From: an uncultured Blautia sp.
Lineage (GTDB): Bacteria > Bacillota > Clostridia > Lachnospirales > Lachnospiraceae
Length of the DNA stretch: 11,138 bases
Assembly (NCBI GenBank): GCA_900551465.1
Contig: URWL01000034.1
Location: 1-11,138 of the forward strand
Direction of reading: 5' to 3'
Positions 1-6,898 of the stretch are shown piece by piece; the first letter of the stretch is position 1, and every line of letters begins with the position of its first letter. The notes beneath the pieces are model-generated. The model was not told where the DNA came from and ran no database searches. It saw nothing but the letters and a program-made list of their open reading frames with translations. The position numbers and the translations under genes were made by a program.

Positions 1-1325
1 TGGAACTGAAAAAAGATACAGACGTAGAAAATCTTACGAATATGCTGTATAAGAAAACACGCCTGGAAGATACGTTTGGGGTGAATATGCTGGCAGTTGC
101 AGATGGACGGCCGGAAACATTAAGCCTGAAGCAGATCATAGAGCACCATGTGGATTTTCTTTTTGAAGTAACGACCAGAAAGTATAATACACTTCTTGGG
201 CGGGAGCTGGAAAAACAGGAGATCCAGGAAGGGCTGATCAAGGCCTGCGATGTGATCGACCTGATCATTGAGATCCTCCGTGGAAGCAAGAACAGAGACC
301 AGGTGAAAAAATGTCTGGTGGAAGGCGTGACAGAAGGAATCCGTTTTAAGACAAAGACCAGTGAGAAGGCCGCAGCAAAACTGCATTTTACGGAAAAACA
401 GGCATCAGCAATACTGGATATGCGTCTTTACAAACTGATCGGACTGGAGATTGAAGCGCTTCAGGCAGAGTATGAGCAGACTATGAAAAATATTGCTCTT
501 TATAAAGATATCCTGGATCATTACGATTCTATGGCTGAAGTGATCATGAAGGAACTGGACGCCATCAAAAAGGAATATGGAACGAAACGCCATACCTCTA
601 TTGAAAATGCAGAGGAAGCAGTCTATGAAGAAAAGAAAATGGAAGAGACTGAGGTTTGCTTCCTGATGGACCGTTTCGGATATATGAAGCTGATTGACAA
701 AAATGCATATGAAAGGAATAAAGAGGCTGCTCACAGTGAAAACCGCTATGTGCTGAGCTGTATGAACACAGACAAGATATGTCTTTTTACCGATACGGGA
801 AAAATGCATACTATTAAGGCGGCAGATATCCCTCTGGTCAGATTCCGCGACAAAGGTACCCCGGCAGATAATCTGAGTAATTATGACAGCAGCACGGAAC
901 AGATCCTTTATGTGGCGCCGGTAAGTCAGATCCGAAATAACAGTCTTCTGTTTGTGACAAAAGCATCTATGTGCAAGCTGGTGGACGGGGCGGAATTTGA
1001 TGTGTCAAAGCGGACTATCGCATCCACAAAGCTTGGAGAGGATGATTGCCTGATCTTTGTGGGAGGTTCGGCTGAGATGGAACAGGTGGTTCTTCAGAGT
1101 GCGGGAGGATGCTTCCTGAGATTCCTGAAACAGGAGATTTCTGTTATGAAGAAAACTGCTGTGGGAGTCCGCGGAATGCGGCTTGCAGATGGAGATTATC
1201 TGGAATCAGCATATCTTCTTGGAGGACATCAGGAGTACACGATCACCTATCATGATAAGCCTTATTCTCTGAATAAAGTGCGTCTTGCAAAGAGAGATAC
1301 CAAAGGTGTAAAGCCCAGGGTTTAA
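1..1325 (+). CDS. parC: Type IIA DNA topoisomerase subunit A, 3' part (ParC-like; 5' end outside window)
   Basis: The open frame enters at base 3 and gives 440 residues to the TAA at 1323-1325. It lacks the N-terminal winged-helix domain and the catalytic tyrosine, which must lie upstream. Visible landmarks are a stretch resembling the GyrA/ParC core (TFGVNMLAVADG), a long helical segment with the family motif ASAILDMRLYKLIGLE, and, from about fragment residue 215, the beta-pinwheel DNA-wrapping domain with blade-like repeats (FGYMKLI, GVRGMRLADGDYL). The enzyme would pass one duplex through a double-strand break in another, with a GyrB/ParE partner that is not in this window. Where gyrases carry the GyrA-box (QRRGGRG type) after the first blade, this protein has YERNKEAAHSEN, so I favour a topoisomerase IV or decatenase-type role over supercoiling gyrase. 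Family membership is secure; ParC rather than GyrA is inference. A hairpin terminator follows 63 bases after the stop. Confidence 0.85.
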   Translation, partial: ELKKDTDVENLTNMLYKKTRLEDTFGVNMLAVADGRPETLSLKQIIEHHVDFLFEVTTRKYNTLLGRELEKQEIQEGLIKACDVIDLIIEILRGSKNRDQVKKCLVEGVTEGIRFKTKTSEKAAAKLHFTEKQASAILDMRLYKLIGLEIEALQAEYEQTMKNIALYKDILDHYDSMAEVIMKELDAIKKEYGTKRHTSIENAEEAVYEEKKMEETEVCFLMDRFGYMKLIDKNAYERNKEAAHSENRYVLSCMNTDKICLFTDTGKMHTIKAADIPLVRFRDKGTPADNLSNYDSSTEQILYVAPVSQIRNNSLLFVTKASMCKLVDGAEFDVSKRTIASTKLGEDDCLIFVGGSAEMEQVVLQSAGGCFLRFLKQEISVMKKTAVGVRGMRLADGDYLESAYLLGGHQEYTITYHDKPYSLNKVRLAKRDTKGVKPRV

Positions 1326-1333
1326 AATAATCC

Positions 1334-1362
1334 TTGCTTTTCCTTATAGATGGTGCTATGAT
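1334..1362 (+). promoter_or_regulatory. Predicted SigA-type promoter for the rimP-nusA operon
   Basis: The -35 element is TTGCTT at 1334-1339. A 17-bp spacer leads to the -10 element TATGAT at 1357-1362, which is preceded by TG at 1354-1355 (extended -10). Transcription would start near 1369, giving a leader of roughly 86 bases to the preferred rimP start. It is the only convincing promoter in the gap and sits directly after the topoisomerase stop. The predicted transcript would run through the hairpin at 1389-1415. It is a match to consensus by eye, not a measured start site. Confidence 0.6.
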
Positions 1363-1388
1363 AAATACAACATGATAACGGATAGCAT

Positions 1389-1415
1389 AAGAGTGGACTT
1401 CGGTCCACTCTTTTT
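1389..1415 (+). terminator. Intrinsic terminator hairpin (UUCG loop) in the rimP leader; possible attenuator
   Basis: AGAGTGGAC (1390-1398) pairs perfectly with GTCCACTCT (1403-1411) around a TTCG tetraloop closed by C-G, which is exceptionally stable as RNA. An extra A-T pair (1389/1412) can extend the 9-bp stem. The T run covers only 1411-1415 before GCGAC interrupts it. It can end transcripts of the upstream topoisomerase gene. It also lies downstream of the predicted promoter, so transcripts initiated there must read through it to reach rimP and nusA. The hairpin is certain; its action as attenuator is inference. Confidence 0.85.
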
Positions 1416-1454
1416 GCGACAGGAGTCCGTATGTGCGAAAGGCAGGTGGGAAAT

Positions 1455-1919
1455 ATGAGCAGACGGGAAGAATATGAACAGAAAGCGGAAGCACTGCTTG
1501 CTCCGATTGTTGAAGAGCAGGGATTTGAACTGGTAGATGTAGAGTATGTAAAGGAAGCAGGAAACTGGTACCTTCGCGGCTATATTGATAAACCAGGCGG
1601 GATCACCGTAAACGATTGTGAGGCAGTGAGCCGTAAGTTCAGCGACAGGCTTGATGAGGATGATTTTATTGAAGATAGCTATATTATGGAAATCAGCTCT
1701 CCCGGGCTTGACAGACCGCTGAAAAAGGAAAAGGATTTTGCAAGAAGTATGGGAAAAGCAGTAGAGATACGCACCTATCGTCCCATAGAAAAACAAAAGG
1801 AATTCAGCGGGGTCCTTACTGCATATGATGATAACAGTGTGACGATCAATGAGGACGGCGCTTTGCGCACATTTGATAAAAAGGAAATTGCCCTGATCCG
1901 TTTAAAAATCGAATTCTGA
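1455..1919 (+). CDS. rimP: Ribosome maturation factor RimP
   Basis: This 154-residue protein is of normal RimP length and assists 30S ribosomal subunit maturation in the cytoplasm. An N-terminal alpha/beta domain (about 1-90) contains FELVDVEYVKEAGNWYLRGY and the family motif ISSPGLDRPL (80-89). A C-terminal SH3-like domain (about 93-154) follows. Start choice: ATG at 1455 has AGGTGG at 1444-1449 with a 5-base gap and gives the usual N-terminus MSRREEYEQK. An in-frame ATG at 1431, with AGGAG at 1421-1425, would add eight residues (MCERQVGN) that I do not associate with the family; it cannot be excluded. It is the first gene of the operon and lies just downstream of the leader hairpin. The next gene, nusA, starts 34 bases after its stop. 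Confidence 0.95.
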   Translation: MSRREEYEQKAEALLAPIVEEQGFELVDVEYVKEAGNWYLRGYIDKPGGITVNDCEAVSRKFSDRLDEDDFIEDSYIMEISSPGLDRPLKKEKDFARSMGKAVEIRTYRPIEKQKEFSGVLTAYDDNSVTINEDGALRTFDKKEIALIRLKIEF

Positions 1920-1953
1920 CAGTGTCTGAAAAAAATAGGAGGAAAGAAGAAAA

Positions 1954-3171
1954 ATGAACAGAGAGTTAATGGAAGCGCTGGATATTCTTGAAAAAGAAAA
2001 GAATATCAGTAAAGATACACTGCTGGAGGCTATTGAGCAGTCACTGATCCAGGCTTGCAAGAATCATTTTGGAAAAGCTGATAATGTACATGTGACCATT
2101 AATCCGGAAACATGCGACTTCAGTGTTTATGCAGAGCGTATGGTAACGGATTTTGTGGAAGACCCGGCTCTTGAGATTTCACTGGTGGATGCACAGAAGA
2201 TCAATGCAAATGTAGAAGAGGGAGATACCGTTAAAGTAGAGATACAGTCCAAAGAGTTTGGAAGGATCGCTACGCAGAATGCAAAAAATGTGATTCTTCA
2301 GAAGATCCGTGAGGAGGAACGCAAGGTTCTTTACGATCAGTATTACGGACAGGAAAAAGAAGTGGTTACCGGTATCGTTCAGCGAGTGATGGGCAGAAAT
2401 GTCAGTGTGAACCTTGGAAAAGCCGATGGTATCTTAAGTGAGAACGAGCAGGTAAAAGGCGAGGAATTCCATCCTACAGAAAGAATCAAGGTTTATATCC
2501 TTGAGGTTAAGGATACTCCCAAGGGACCGCGTATCCTCTGTTCCAGAACTCATCCGGGACTTGTGAAGAGACTTTTTGAATCTGAAGTTGCCGAAGTAAG
2601 AGACGGCACTGTTGAAATTAAGAGTATTGCCAGAGAAGCAGGTTCCCGTACAAAGATCGCGGTATGGAGCAATGATCCTGATGTAGATCCGGTAGGCGCA
2701 TGTGTAGGTATGAACGGTGCCAGAGTTAATGCTATTGTAGAAGAGCTTCGCGGAGAAAAGATCGACATTATCAACTGGGATGAAAATCCGGCGATCCTTA
2801 TTGAAAATGCACTGAGCCCTGCAAAGGTTATTGCAGTTATGGCTGATCCGGATGAAAAGACAGCCCTTGTGGTGGTGCCGGATTACCAGCTTTCTCTTGC
2901 TATCGGCAAAGAAGGTCAGAATGCCCGTCTTGCTGCCCGTCTTACCGGCTTTAAGATTGATATTAAGAGTGAGACCCAGGCAAAAGAATCCGGAGAACTG
3001 TATGATTATGAAGAGGAAGAGTATTCTGAGGAGGAATATTTTGACGAAGAACATGACAGTGAACCGGCTGAAAATGAAGAAACTGAGACTGAGATAGCTG
3101 AAGAAGCTGAAACAGCAGAAGTGACCGATGCTGCTGAAGACGGCGAAGAAGAATATGAAAATGAAAACTAA
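1954..3171 (+). CDS. nusA: Transcription termination/antitermination factor NusA
   Basis: NusA binds RNA polymerase and emerging RNA and modulates pausing, intrinsic termination and antitermination. The 405-residue protein shows an N-terminal RNA polymerase-binding domain (about 1-125), an S1 domain (about 134-200), then two KH domains. KH1 carries the GMNG loop near 252-255 (VGMNGARV), and KH2 carries GKEG near 318-321 (SLAIGKEGQNARLAARLTG). From about 345 to 405 the protein is an acidic tail very rich in Glu and Asp, with no sign of the AR1/AR2 repeats of proteobacterial NusA. AGGAGG at 1937-1942 supports the ATG, though the 11-base spacing is slightly long. The 3' end overlaps the next gene by 17 bases, which suggests translational coupling. 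If the leader hairpin upstream of rimP is a NusA-responsive terminator, this gene would regulate its own operon; that is inference. Confidence 0.97.
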   Translation: MNRELMEALDILEKEKNISKDTLLEAIEQSLIQACKNHFGKADNVHVTINPETCDFSVYAERMVTDFVEDPALEISLVDAQKINANVEEGDTVKVEIQSKEFGRIATQNAKNVILQKIREEERKVLYDQYYGQEKEVVTGIVQRVMGRNVSVNLGKADGILSENEQVKGEEFHPTERIKVYILEVKDTPKGPRILCSRTHPGLVKRLFESEVAEVRDGTVEIKSIAREAGSRTKIAVWSNDPDVDPVGACVGMNGARVNAIVEELRGEKIDIINWDENPAILIENALSPAKVIAVMADPDEKTALVVVPDYQLSLAIGKEGQNARLAARLTGFKIDIKSETQAKESGELYDYEEEEYSEEEYFDEEHDSEPAENEETETEIAEEAETAEVTDAAEDGEEEYENEN

Positions 3172-3430
3172 GATTCCCATGCGCCAGTGTACCGGATGCA
3201 GGGAAATGAAAAACAAAAAAGAAATGATGAGGGTCCTGAGAACTCCGGAGAATGAGATTATTCTTGACGCTACCGGAAGGAAGAACGGAAGAGGCGCATA
3301 TATCTGCAGATCCATGGAATGTCTGGATAAGGCGGTTAAAAATCATGGATTAGAACGTTCTTTAAAAACAGGGATCCCGCAGGAGGTCTACGAAGACCTG
3401 AAAAAGGAGTTTGAAGAGCTTGACAAATAA
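3155..3430 (+). CDS. rnpM: YlxR family protein, RNase P modulator RnpM
   Basis: This is a 91-residue basic protein of the YlxR family (DUF448), known from Bacillus work to bind the RNA of RNase P. Diagnostic residues are the N-terminal PMRQCTGCR motif (8-16), the loop GRKNGRGAYIC (41-51) and a further Cys at 56. The start lies inside the nusA tail. ATG at 3155 or 3161 gives the usual short N-terminus (MKMKTKIPMRQC or MKTKIPMRQC), whereas an upstream in-frame ATG at 3128 would add nine more residues encoded opposite the acidic nusA tail. No strong ribosome binding site precedes 3155 (only purine-rich GAAGAAGA), so initiation probably depends on ribosomes finishing nusA. It sits at its classic place between nusA and ylxQ. 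The exact start is uncertain by a few codons. Confidence 0.92.
   Translation: MKMKTKIPMRQCTGCREMKNKKEMMRVLRTPENEIILDATGRKNGRGAYICRSMECLDKAVKNHGLERSLKTGIPQEVYEDLKKEFEELDK
3404..3409 (+). promoter_or_regulatory. Ribosome binding site that decides the TTG start of ylxQ
   Basis: AAGGAG lies inside the end of rnpM. It is 10 bases before TTG at 3420, a workable distance, but only one base before the in-frame TTG at 3411. There is no ATG near the conserved N-terminus, so TTG at 3420 is the likely start. Confidence 0.6.
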
Positions 3431-3743
3431 AAGCAATCCAAAGGTGCTGTCTCTTGTAGGGCTTGCAACACGGGCCGGAAAAACAGTCAGCGGAGAATTC
3501 TCTACTGAAAAATCTGTAAAATCAGGAAAGGGTTATCTGGTACTGGTGGCAGGAGACGCATCAGAAAATACACGGAAGAAATTTCAGAACATGTGTGAAT
3601 TTTATGAAGTGCCGTGTTATGTCTATGGTGACAAAGCGGAACTGGGAAAATACTGCGGAAAGGAATTCCGTGCAAGCCTTGCCGTGCAGGATGAAAATTT
3701 TGCAAAAGCGATATTAAAGGAGCTTGGAAAATCATCAGCCTGA
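3420..3743 (+). CDS. ylxQ: L7Ae/L30e-family RNA-binding protein YlxQ
   Basis: This 107-residue protein belongs to the ribosomal L7Ae/L30e/S12e/Gadd45 fold family, whose members often bind kink-turn RNA. Family landmarks are [17 protein letters not shown] (10-26), the K-rich helix after it, [15 protein letters not shown] (41-55) and the closing [17 protein letters not shown] (82-98). It uses a TTG start; the only upstream in-frame alternative (3411) is too close to the Shine-Dalgarno sequence. The gene overlaps the end of rnpM by 11 bases and ends 13 bases before infB, so it is co-transcribed with both. The cellular target is not known from the sequence. The family assignment is firm; kink-turn binding is inferred from relatives. 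Confidence 0.92.
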   Translation: MTNKSNPKVLSLVGLATRAGKTVSGEFSTEKSVKSGKGYLVLVAGDASENTRKKFQNMCEFYEVPCYVYGDKAELGKYCGKEFRASLAVQDENFAKAILKELGKSSA

Positions 3744-3749
3744 AGGAGG
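3743..3749 (+). promoter_or_regulatory. Ribosome binding site fixing the infB start
   Basis: AAGGAGG lies 7 bases before ATG 3757. It overlaps the last base of the ylxQ stop codon. This favours ATG 3757 over the in-frame TTG at 3724, which would lie within ylxQ and adds residues ([11 protein letters not shown]) partly encoded by the Shine-Dalgarno sequence itself. Confidence 0.85.
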
Positions 3750-3756
3750 AAATTGC

Positions 3757-6489
3757 ATGGCAGATCATAAATTGACAGAAAAAATAACAAAAAGGGGAAA
3801 GGAGCAGATTACCAAGGTGGATAATTCCAGAACAGAAGAAAAGATGGTAACAGCGAAGCCAGAAGCAGAGAAAGCGGAGGCTCCCAAAAAGAAAAAAAAT
3901 ATAATCCGCGTTTATCATGCGCAGAATGCAAGTGATGGAGGCAAAAACAGAACAAAACGTCCGGTTCAGGAGAAAAAGCCAGGTACAAGACCGCAGGCGC
4001 CAAAAGCTCCTAGAAATGCGGAGACAGTATCTAAAAAGCCTGAAAATCAGGTGAGAAAGCCGGCAGAGACAAAAGCAGCAGAAGCATCTGTACAGAAAAG
4101 TACAGAAGCACCAAAACGCCAGGCGGATAATCAGAACAGAAACAGCCAGCGTCCGGCAGAAGGAAATCAGGGAAGACCTCAGAACCGTCAGCCAAGAGAA
4201 CAGAGAGACGGCGCAAGAGACAATGGCAGAGGCCGTGATTTCAAAGGCGGAGACAGAAGACCTGACAACAGAAATCAGGGAGACAGAAGACCTTCTGACA
4301 ACAGAGGTCAGGGAAGACCTTCCAGAAATAATGAAGGACGTCCATTCAGAAATGACGGTGAGGGAAGACCTGCAAGAAATAATCAGGGAGACAGAAGACC
4401 TGATAACAGAAACCAGGGAGACAGAAGACCTTCCGACAACAGAGGTCAGGGAAGACCGGATGGAAATAACCGTTTCGGCGGCGGACGTTCCGGACAGCGT
4501 CCGGGAGCAGGAAGAAGAAATGACAGTGACGCAGTATTTACGCCGGAACTGACAAAAACTTCCAAAGACAGCAAGAGAGAACGAGACAGAGAAAATAAAA
4601 ACAAGAAAAAAGATTTTGACAAATCTCAGGGCGGCGGACACAGACCAAACCAGGGCGGAAGAAGAAATATGTCCAGACTGCCGAAGGCTCTTCAGAAGCC
4701 GACGCCGCAGCCGAAGCAGGAAGAAAAGAAACCTGAGGTTAAGGAAATCACACTTCCTGAGAAGATGACAATCCGTGAACTGGCAGAGGCTATGAAGATG
4801 CAGCCGTCAGTGATCGTGAAAAAACTTTTCATGGAAGGCACTATGGTAACCGTAAACCATGAAATCGATTTTGAAAAGGCACAGGAGATCGCTCTTGGAT
4901 ATGACATCATTGCAGAACCGGAAGAAAAAGTAGATGTGATCGGAGAACTTCTGAAAGAGGAAGAGGAAAATGAAGAAGATATGGTTTCCAGACCTCCGGT
5001 AGTCTGTGTTATGGGTCATGTTGACCACGGTAAGACATCTCTTCTGGATGCTATCCGAAATACCAGCGTTACAAGAGGAGAAGCCGGCGGCATCACACAG
5101 CATATCGGTGCATATGTAGTTGATTGCAACGGTCAGAAGATCACTTTCCTGGATACACCAGGTCATGAGGCATTTACGGCTATGCGTATGCGCGGTGCCA
5201 ATGCTACAGACATTGCAGTTCTCGTTGTTGCGGCAGACGATGGTGTTATGCCTCAGACAGTAGAAGCAATCAGCCATGCCAAGGCTGCTGGCGTAGAGAT
5301 CATTGTTGCTATCAACAAGATCGATAAGCCAAGTGCAAATGTGGAAAGAGTAAAACAGGAACTTTCTGAATATGAACTGATCCCGGAGGACTGGGGCGGA
5401 AGTACTATTTTTGTACCGGTTTCTGCACATACCGGAGAGGGAATCGACAGCCTTCTGGAAATGATCCTTCTTTCTGCAGAAGTATGCGAACTGAAAGCAA
5501 ATCCAAACCGTGCGGCAAGAGGTCTTGTTATTGAGGCACAGCTTGATAAAGGCAAAGGACCGGTAGCGACTATTCTTGTACAGAAGGGAACACTTCATGT
5601 AGGAGATTTTATTGCAGCAGGTGCATGCAGCGGTAAAGTACGTGCCATGATGGATGACAAGGGACGCAGAGTAAAAGAAGCTGGTCCGTCTACACCGGTT
5701 GAAATCCTGGGACTTGGAGATGTGCCAAACGCAGGAGAGATCCTGATGTCCTTCCCAAGTGATAAGGAAGCGAAAAACTTTGCAGGTGCATTTGTATCTG
5801 AGAATAAGAACCGTCTTCTTGAGGAGACGAAAGGTAAGCTTTCTCTGGACAATCTTTTTGATCAGATCCAGGCAAGTGATCTGAAAGAACTGCCTCTTAT
5901 TGTTAAAGCAGACGTGCAGGGATCAGTAGAGGCTGTGAAACAGAGCCTTACAAAACTTTCCAATGAAGAAGTTGTTGTCCGTGTGATCCACGGCGGAGTA
6001 GGTGCTGTCAATGAATCTGACGTATCTCTTGCAGCTACCTCCAATGCCATCATCATTGGATTTAATGTACGTCCGGATGCAATGGCAAAACAGCTTGCAG
6101 ATCAGGAAGGGGTAGATCTTCGTCTGTACAGAGTTATCTATCAGGCGATCGAAGATGTAGAAGCCGCTATGAAGGGTATGCTTGATCCGGTTTATGAAGA
6201 GAAAGTTATCGGACACGCAGAAGTACGCCAGCTGTTTAAGGCATCCGGTGTGGGAACTATTGCAGGAAGCTATGTGCTTGACGGTATGTTCCAGAGAAAC
6301 TGCAAGGTTCGTATCACAAGAGAAGGCGATCAGATCTTTGAGGGCGAGCTGGCATCCCTTAAGAGATTTAAAGACGATGTAAAAGAAGTTAAGGCAGGCT
6401 ACGAGTGTGGTCTTGTATTTGACGGTTTCAATGACATTAAAGAAGAAGACCACGTTGAAGCCTATATCATGGTGGAGGTACCAAGATAG
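3757..6489 (+). CDS. infB: Translation initiation factor IF-2
   Basis: IF2 is the GTPase that places initiator fMet-tRNA on the 30S subunit and promotes 50S joining. The 910-residue protein begins with about 330 residues of low-complexity, probably disordered sequence: a Lys/Ala/Glu-rich part, then an Arg/Gly/Asn/Asp/Gln-rich part (about 130-256) holding a duplicated 24-residue unit. An IF2_N domain follows (about 330-395, [20 protein letters not shown]). The GTPase domain shows all main motifs: GHVDHGKT at 420-427 (P-loop), DTPGH from 466, NKID at 520-523 and SAH at 556-558. The C-terminal half contains the beta-barrel and fMet-tRNA-binding domains (for example [21 protein letters not shown]) and ends [10 protein letters not shown]. 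The core is wholly canonical; the long N-terminus is typical of clostridial IF2 but unusually Arg/Gly-rich here. A possible internal start at 4669 could make a short isoform. Confidence 0.98.
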   Translation: MADHKLTEKITKRGKEQITKVDNSRTEEKMVTAKPEAEKAEAPKKKKNIIRVYHAQNASDGGKNRTKRPVQEKKPGTRPQAPKAPRNAETVSKKPENQVRKPAETKAAEASVQKSTEAPKRQADNQNRNSQRPAEGNQGRPQNRQPREQRDGARDNGRGRDFKGGDRRPDNRNQGDRRPSDNRGQGRPSRNNEGRPFRNDGEGRPARNNQGDRRPDNRNQGDRRPSDNRGQGRPDGNNRFGGGRSGQRPGAGRRNDSDAVFTPELTKTSKDSKRERDRENKNKKKDFDKSQGGGHRPNQGGRRNMSRLPKALQKPTPQPKQEEKKPEVKEITLPEKMTIRELAEAMKMQPSVIVKKLFMEGTMVTVNHEIDFEKAQEIALGYDIIAEPEEKVDVIGELLKEEEENEEDMVSRPPVVCVMGHVDHGKTSLLDAIRNTSVTRGEAGGITQHIGAYVVDCNGQKITFLDTPGHEAFTAMRMRGANATDIAVLVVAADDGVMPQTVEAISHAKAAGVEIIVAINKIDKPSANVERVKQELSEYELIPEDWGGSTIFVPVSAHTGEGIDSLLEMILLSAEVCELKANPNRAARGLVIEAQLDKGKGPVATILVQKGTLHVGDFIAAGACSGKVRAMMDDKGRRVKEAGPSTPVEILGLGDVPNAGEILMSFPSDKEAKNFAGAFVSENKNRLLEETKGKLSLDNLFDQIQASDLKELPLIVKADVQGSVEAVKQSLTKLSNEEVVVRVIHGGVGAVNESDVSLAATSNAIIIGFNVRPDAMAKQLADQEGVDLRLYRVIYQAIEDVEAAMKGMLDPVYEEKVIGHAEVRQLFKASGVGTIAGSYVLDGMFQRNCKVRITREGDQIFEGELASLKRFKDDVKEVKAGYECGLVFDGFNDIKEEDHVEAYIMVEVPR
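4249..4458 (+). repeat. Two 72-bp in-frame repeats in the disordered IF2 N-terminus
   Basis: Copy 1 is 4249-4320 and copy 2 is 4387-4458, separated by 66 bases. Each encodes the same 24 residues, starting [18 protein letters not shown] and ending RGQGRP, at IF2 residues 165-188 and 211-234. Within each copy, GDRRP occurs twice. The two copies differ at four bases, all third-codon positions (GAC/GAT, AAT/AAC, TCT/TCC, CCT/CCG), so the proteins are identical. The spacer is a looser variant ([22 protein letters not shown]). This is a tandem-type expansion inside the gene, not a mobile element. Confidence 0.9.
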
Positions 6490-6502
6490 GAGTGAGGCAT
6501 AA

Positions 6503-6886
6503 ATGAGAAAAAACAGCATAAAGAATACAAGGATCAACGGTGAAGTTTTGAAGGAATTAAGCGCTATTATCCGAGGCGAGATCAAAGACCCGCGTATTCA
6601 TCCCATGACATCTGTCATGGCTGTAGAAGTGGCTCCTGATTTAAAAACATGTAAAGCATATATCAGTGTGCTTGGTAATGACGAGGCAAAAAAAGCAACC
6701 ATCACAGGACTTAAAAGTGCAGAGGGCTATATCCGGCGTCAGCTTGCAAAGAACCTGAATCTCAGAAATACGCCGGAGATCCGTTTCATTCTGGACGAAT
6801 CCATAGAATATGGTGTAAATATGTCGAGAATGATCGATGAGGTAACCAGGAAAGAAGCTTCCCGCGAGATGACGGAGGAAGAATAA
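6503..6886 (+). CDS. rbfA: 30S ribosome-binding factor RbfA
   Basis: RbfA binds the 30S subunit late in maturation, near helix 1 of 16S rRNA, and is classically needed at low temperature. The 127-residue protein is a single KH type-II domain of usual length. It shows INGEVLKELSAIIRGEIKDPRI (11-32), VAPDLKTCKAYISVLG (43-58), the basic helix EGYIRRQLAKNLNLRNTPEI (74-93) and DESIEYG (98-104). The Shine-Dalgarno sequence AGGAG (6488-6492) overlaps the infB stop, with GTGAGG closer to the ATG. The stop is 12 bases before nrnA. The ylxP gene that separates infB from rbfA in Bacillus is absent here. A perfect dyad lies inside the gene at 6603-6620. Confidence 0.97.
   Translation: MRKNSIKNTRINGEVLKELSAIIRGEIKDPRIHPMTSVMAVEVAPDLKTCKAYISVLGNDEAKKATITGLKSAEGYIRRQLAKNLNLRNTPEIRFILDESIEYGVNMSRMIDEVTRKEASREMTEEE
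6603..6620. repeat. 18-bp perfect dyad within rbfA
   Basis: CCATGACA (6603-6610) and TGTCATGG (6613-6620) are exact reverse complements separated by TC. In RNA the tight loop would relax to a 7-bp stem with a 4-base loop. The dyad encodes HPMTSVMA of RbfA. There is no T run, so it is not a terminator. It may be chance. Confidence 0.6.
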
Positions 6887-6898
6887 GAGGGATAGATT

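Noticed and set aside
1358..1378. Direct repeat ATGATAA (1358-1364 and 1372-1378) as an operator
   Set aside because: Seven bases in an AT-rich promoter region, and the first copy is part of the -10 element itself; chance is the simplest explanation.
2434..3315. Minus-strand open frame (293 codons) opposite nusA and rnpM
   Set aside because: It is antisense to the canonical nusA. The Phe-rich product reflects the Glu/Lys codons of the acidic tail read backwards, with no recognisable domain.
4223..4552. 109-codon plus-strand frame inside infB with an acidic Glu/Thr repeat
   Set aside because: It is a different-frame reading of the 72-bp IF2 repeats. The repetition of the protein is explained by the repeat in the true frame, and there is no good ribosome binding site.
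3502..4641. Long minus-strand open frame (379 codons) opposite ylxQ and the infB N-terminus
   Set aside because: It covers the complement of two firmly assigned genes. Its Ser/Arg/Phe-rich product mirrors the purine-rich, repetitive infB coding strand, and I see no ribosome binding site or family motif.
6688..6696. A-AAA-AAA heptamers in rbfA and near the nrnA start (about 6929-6937) as -1 frameshift sites
   Set aside because: A runs of this size are common in such AT-rich coding sequence. I see no downstream stimulatory hairpin or spaced internal Shine-Dalgarno sequence, and a shift would only give short truncated products.
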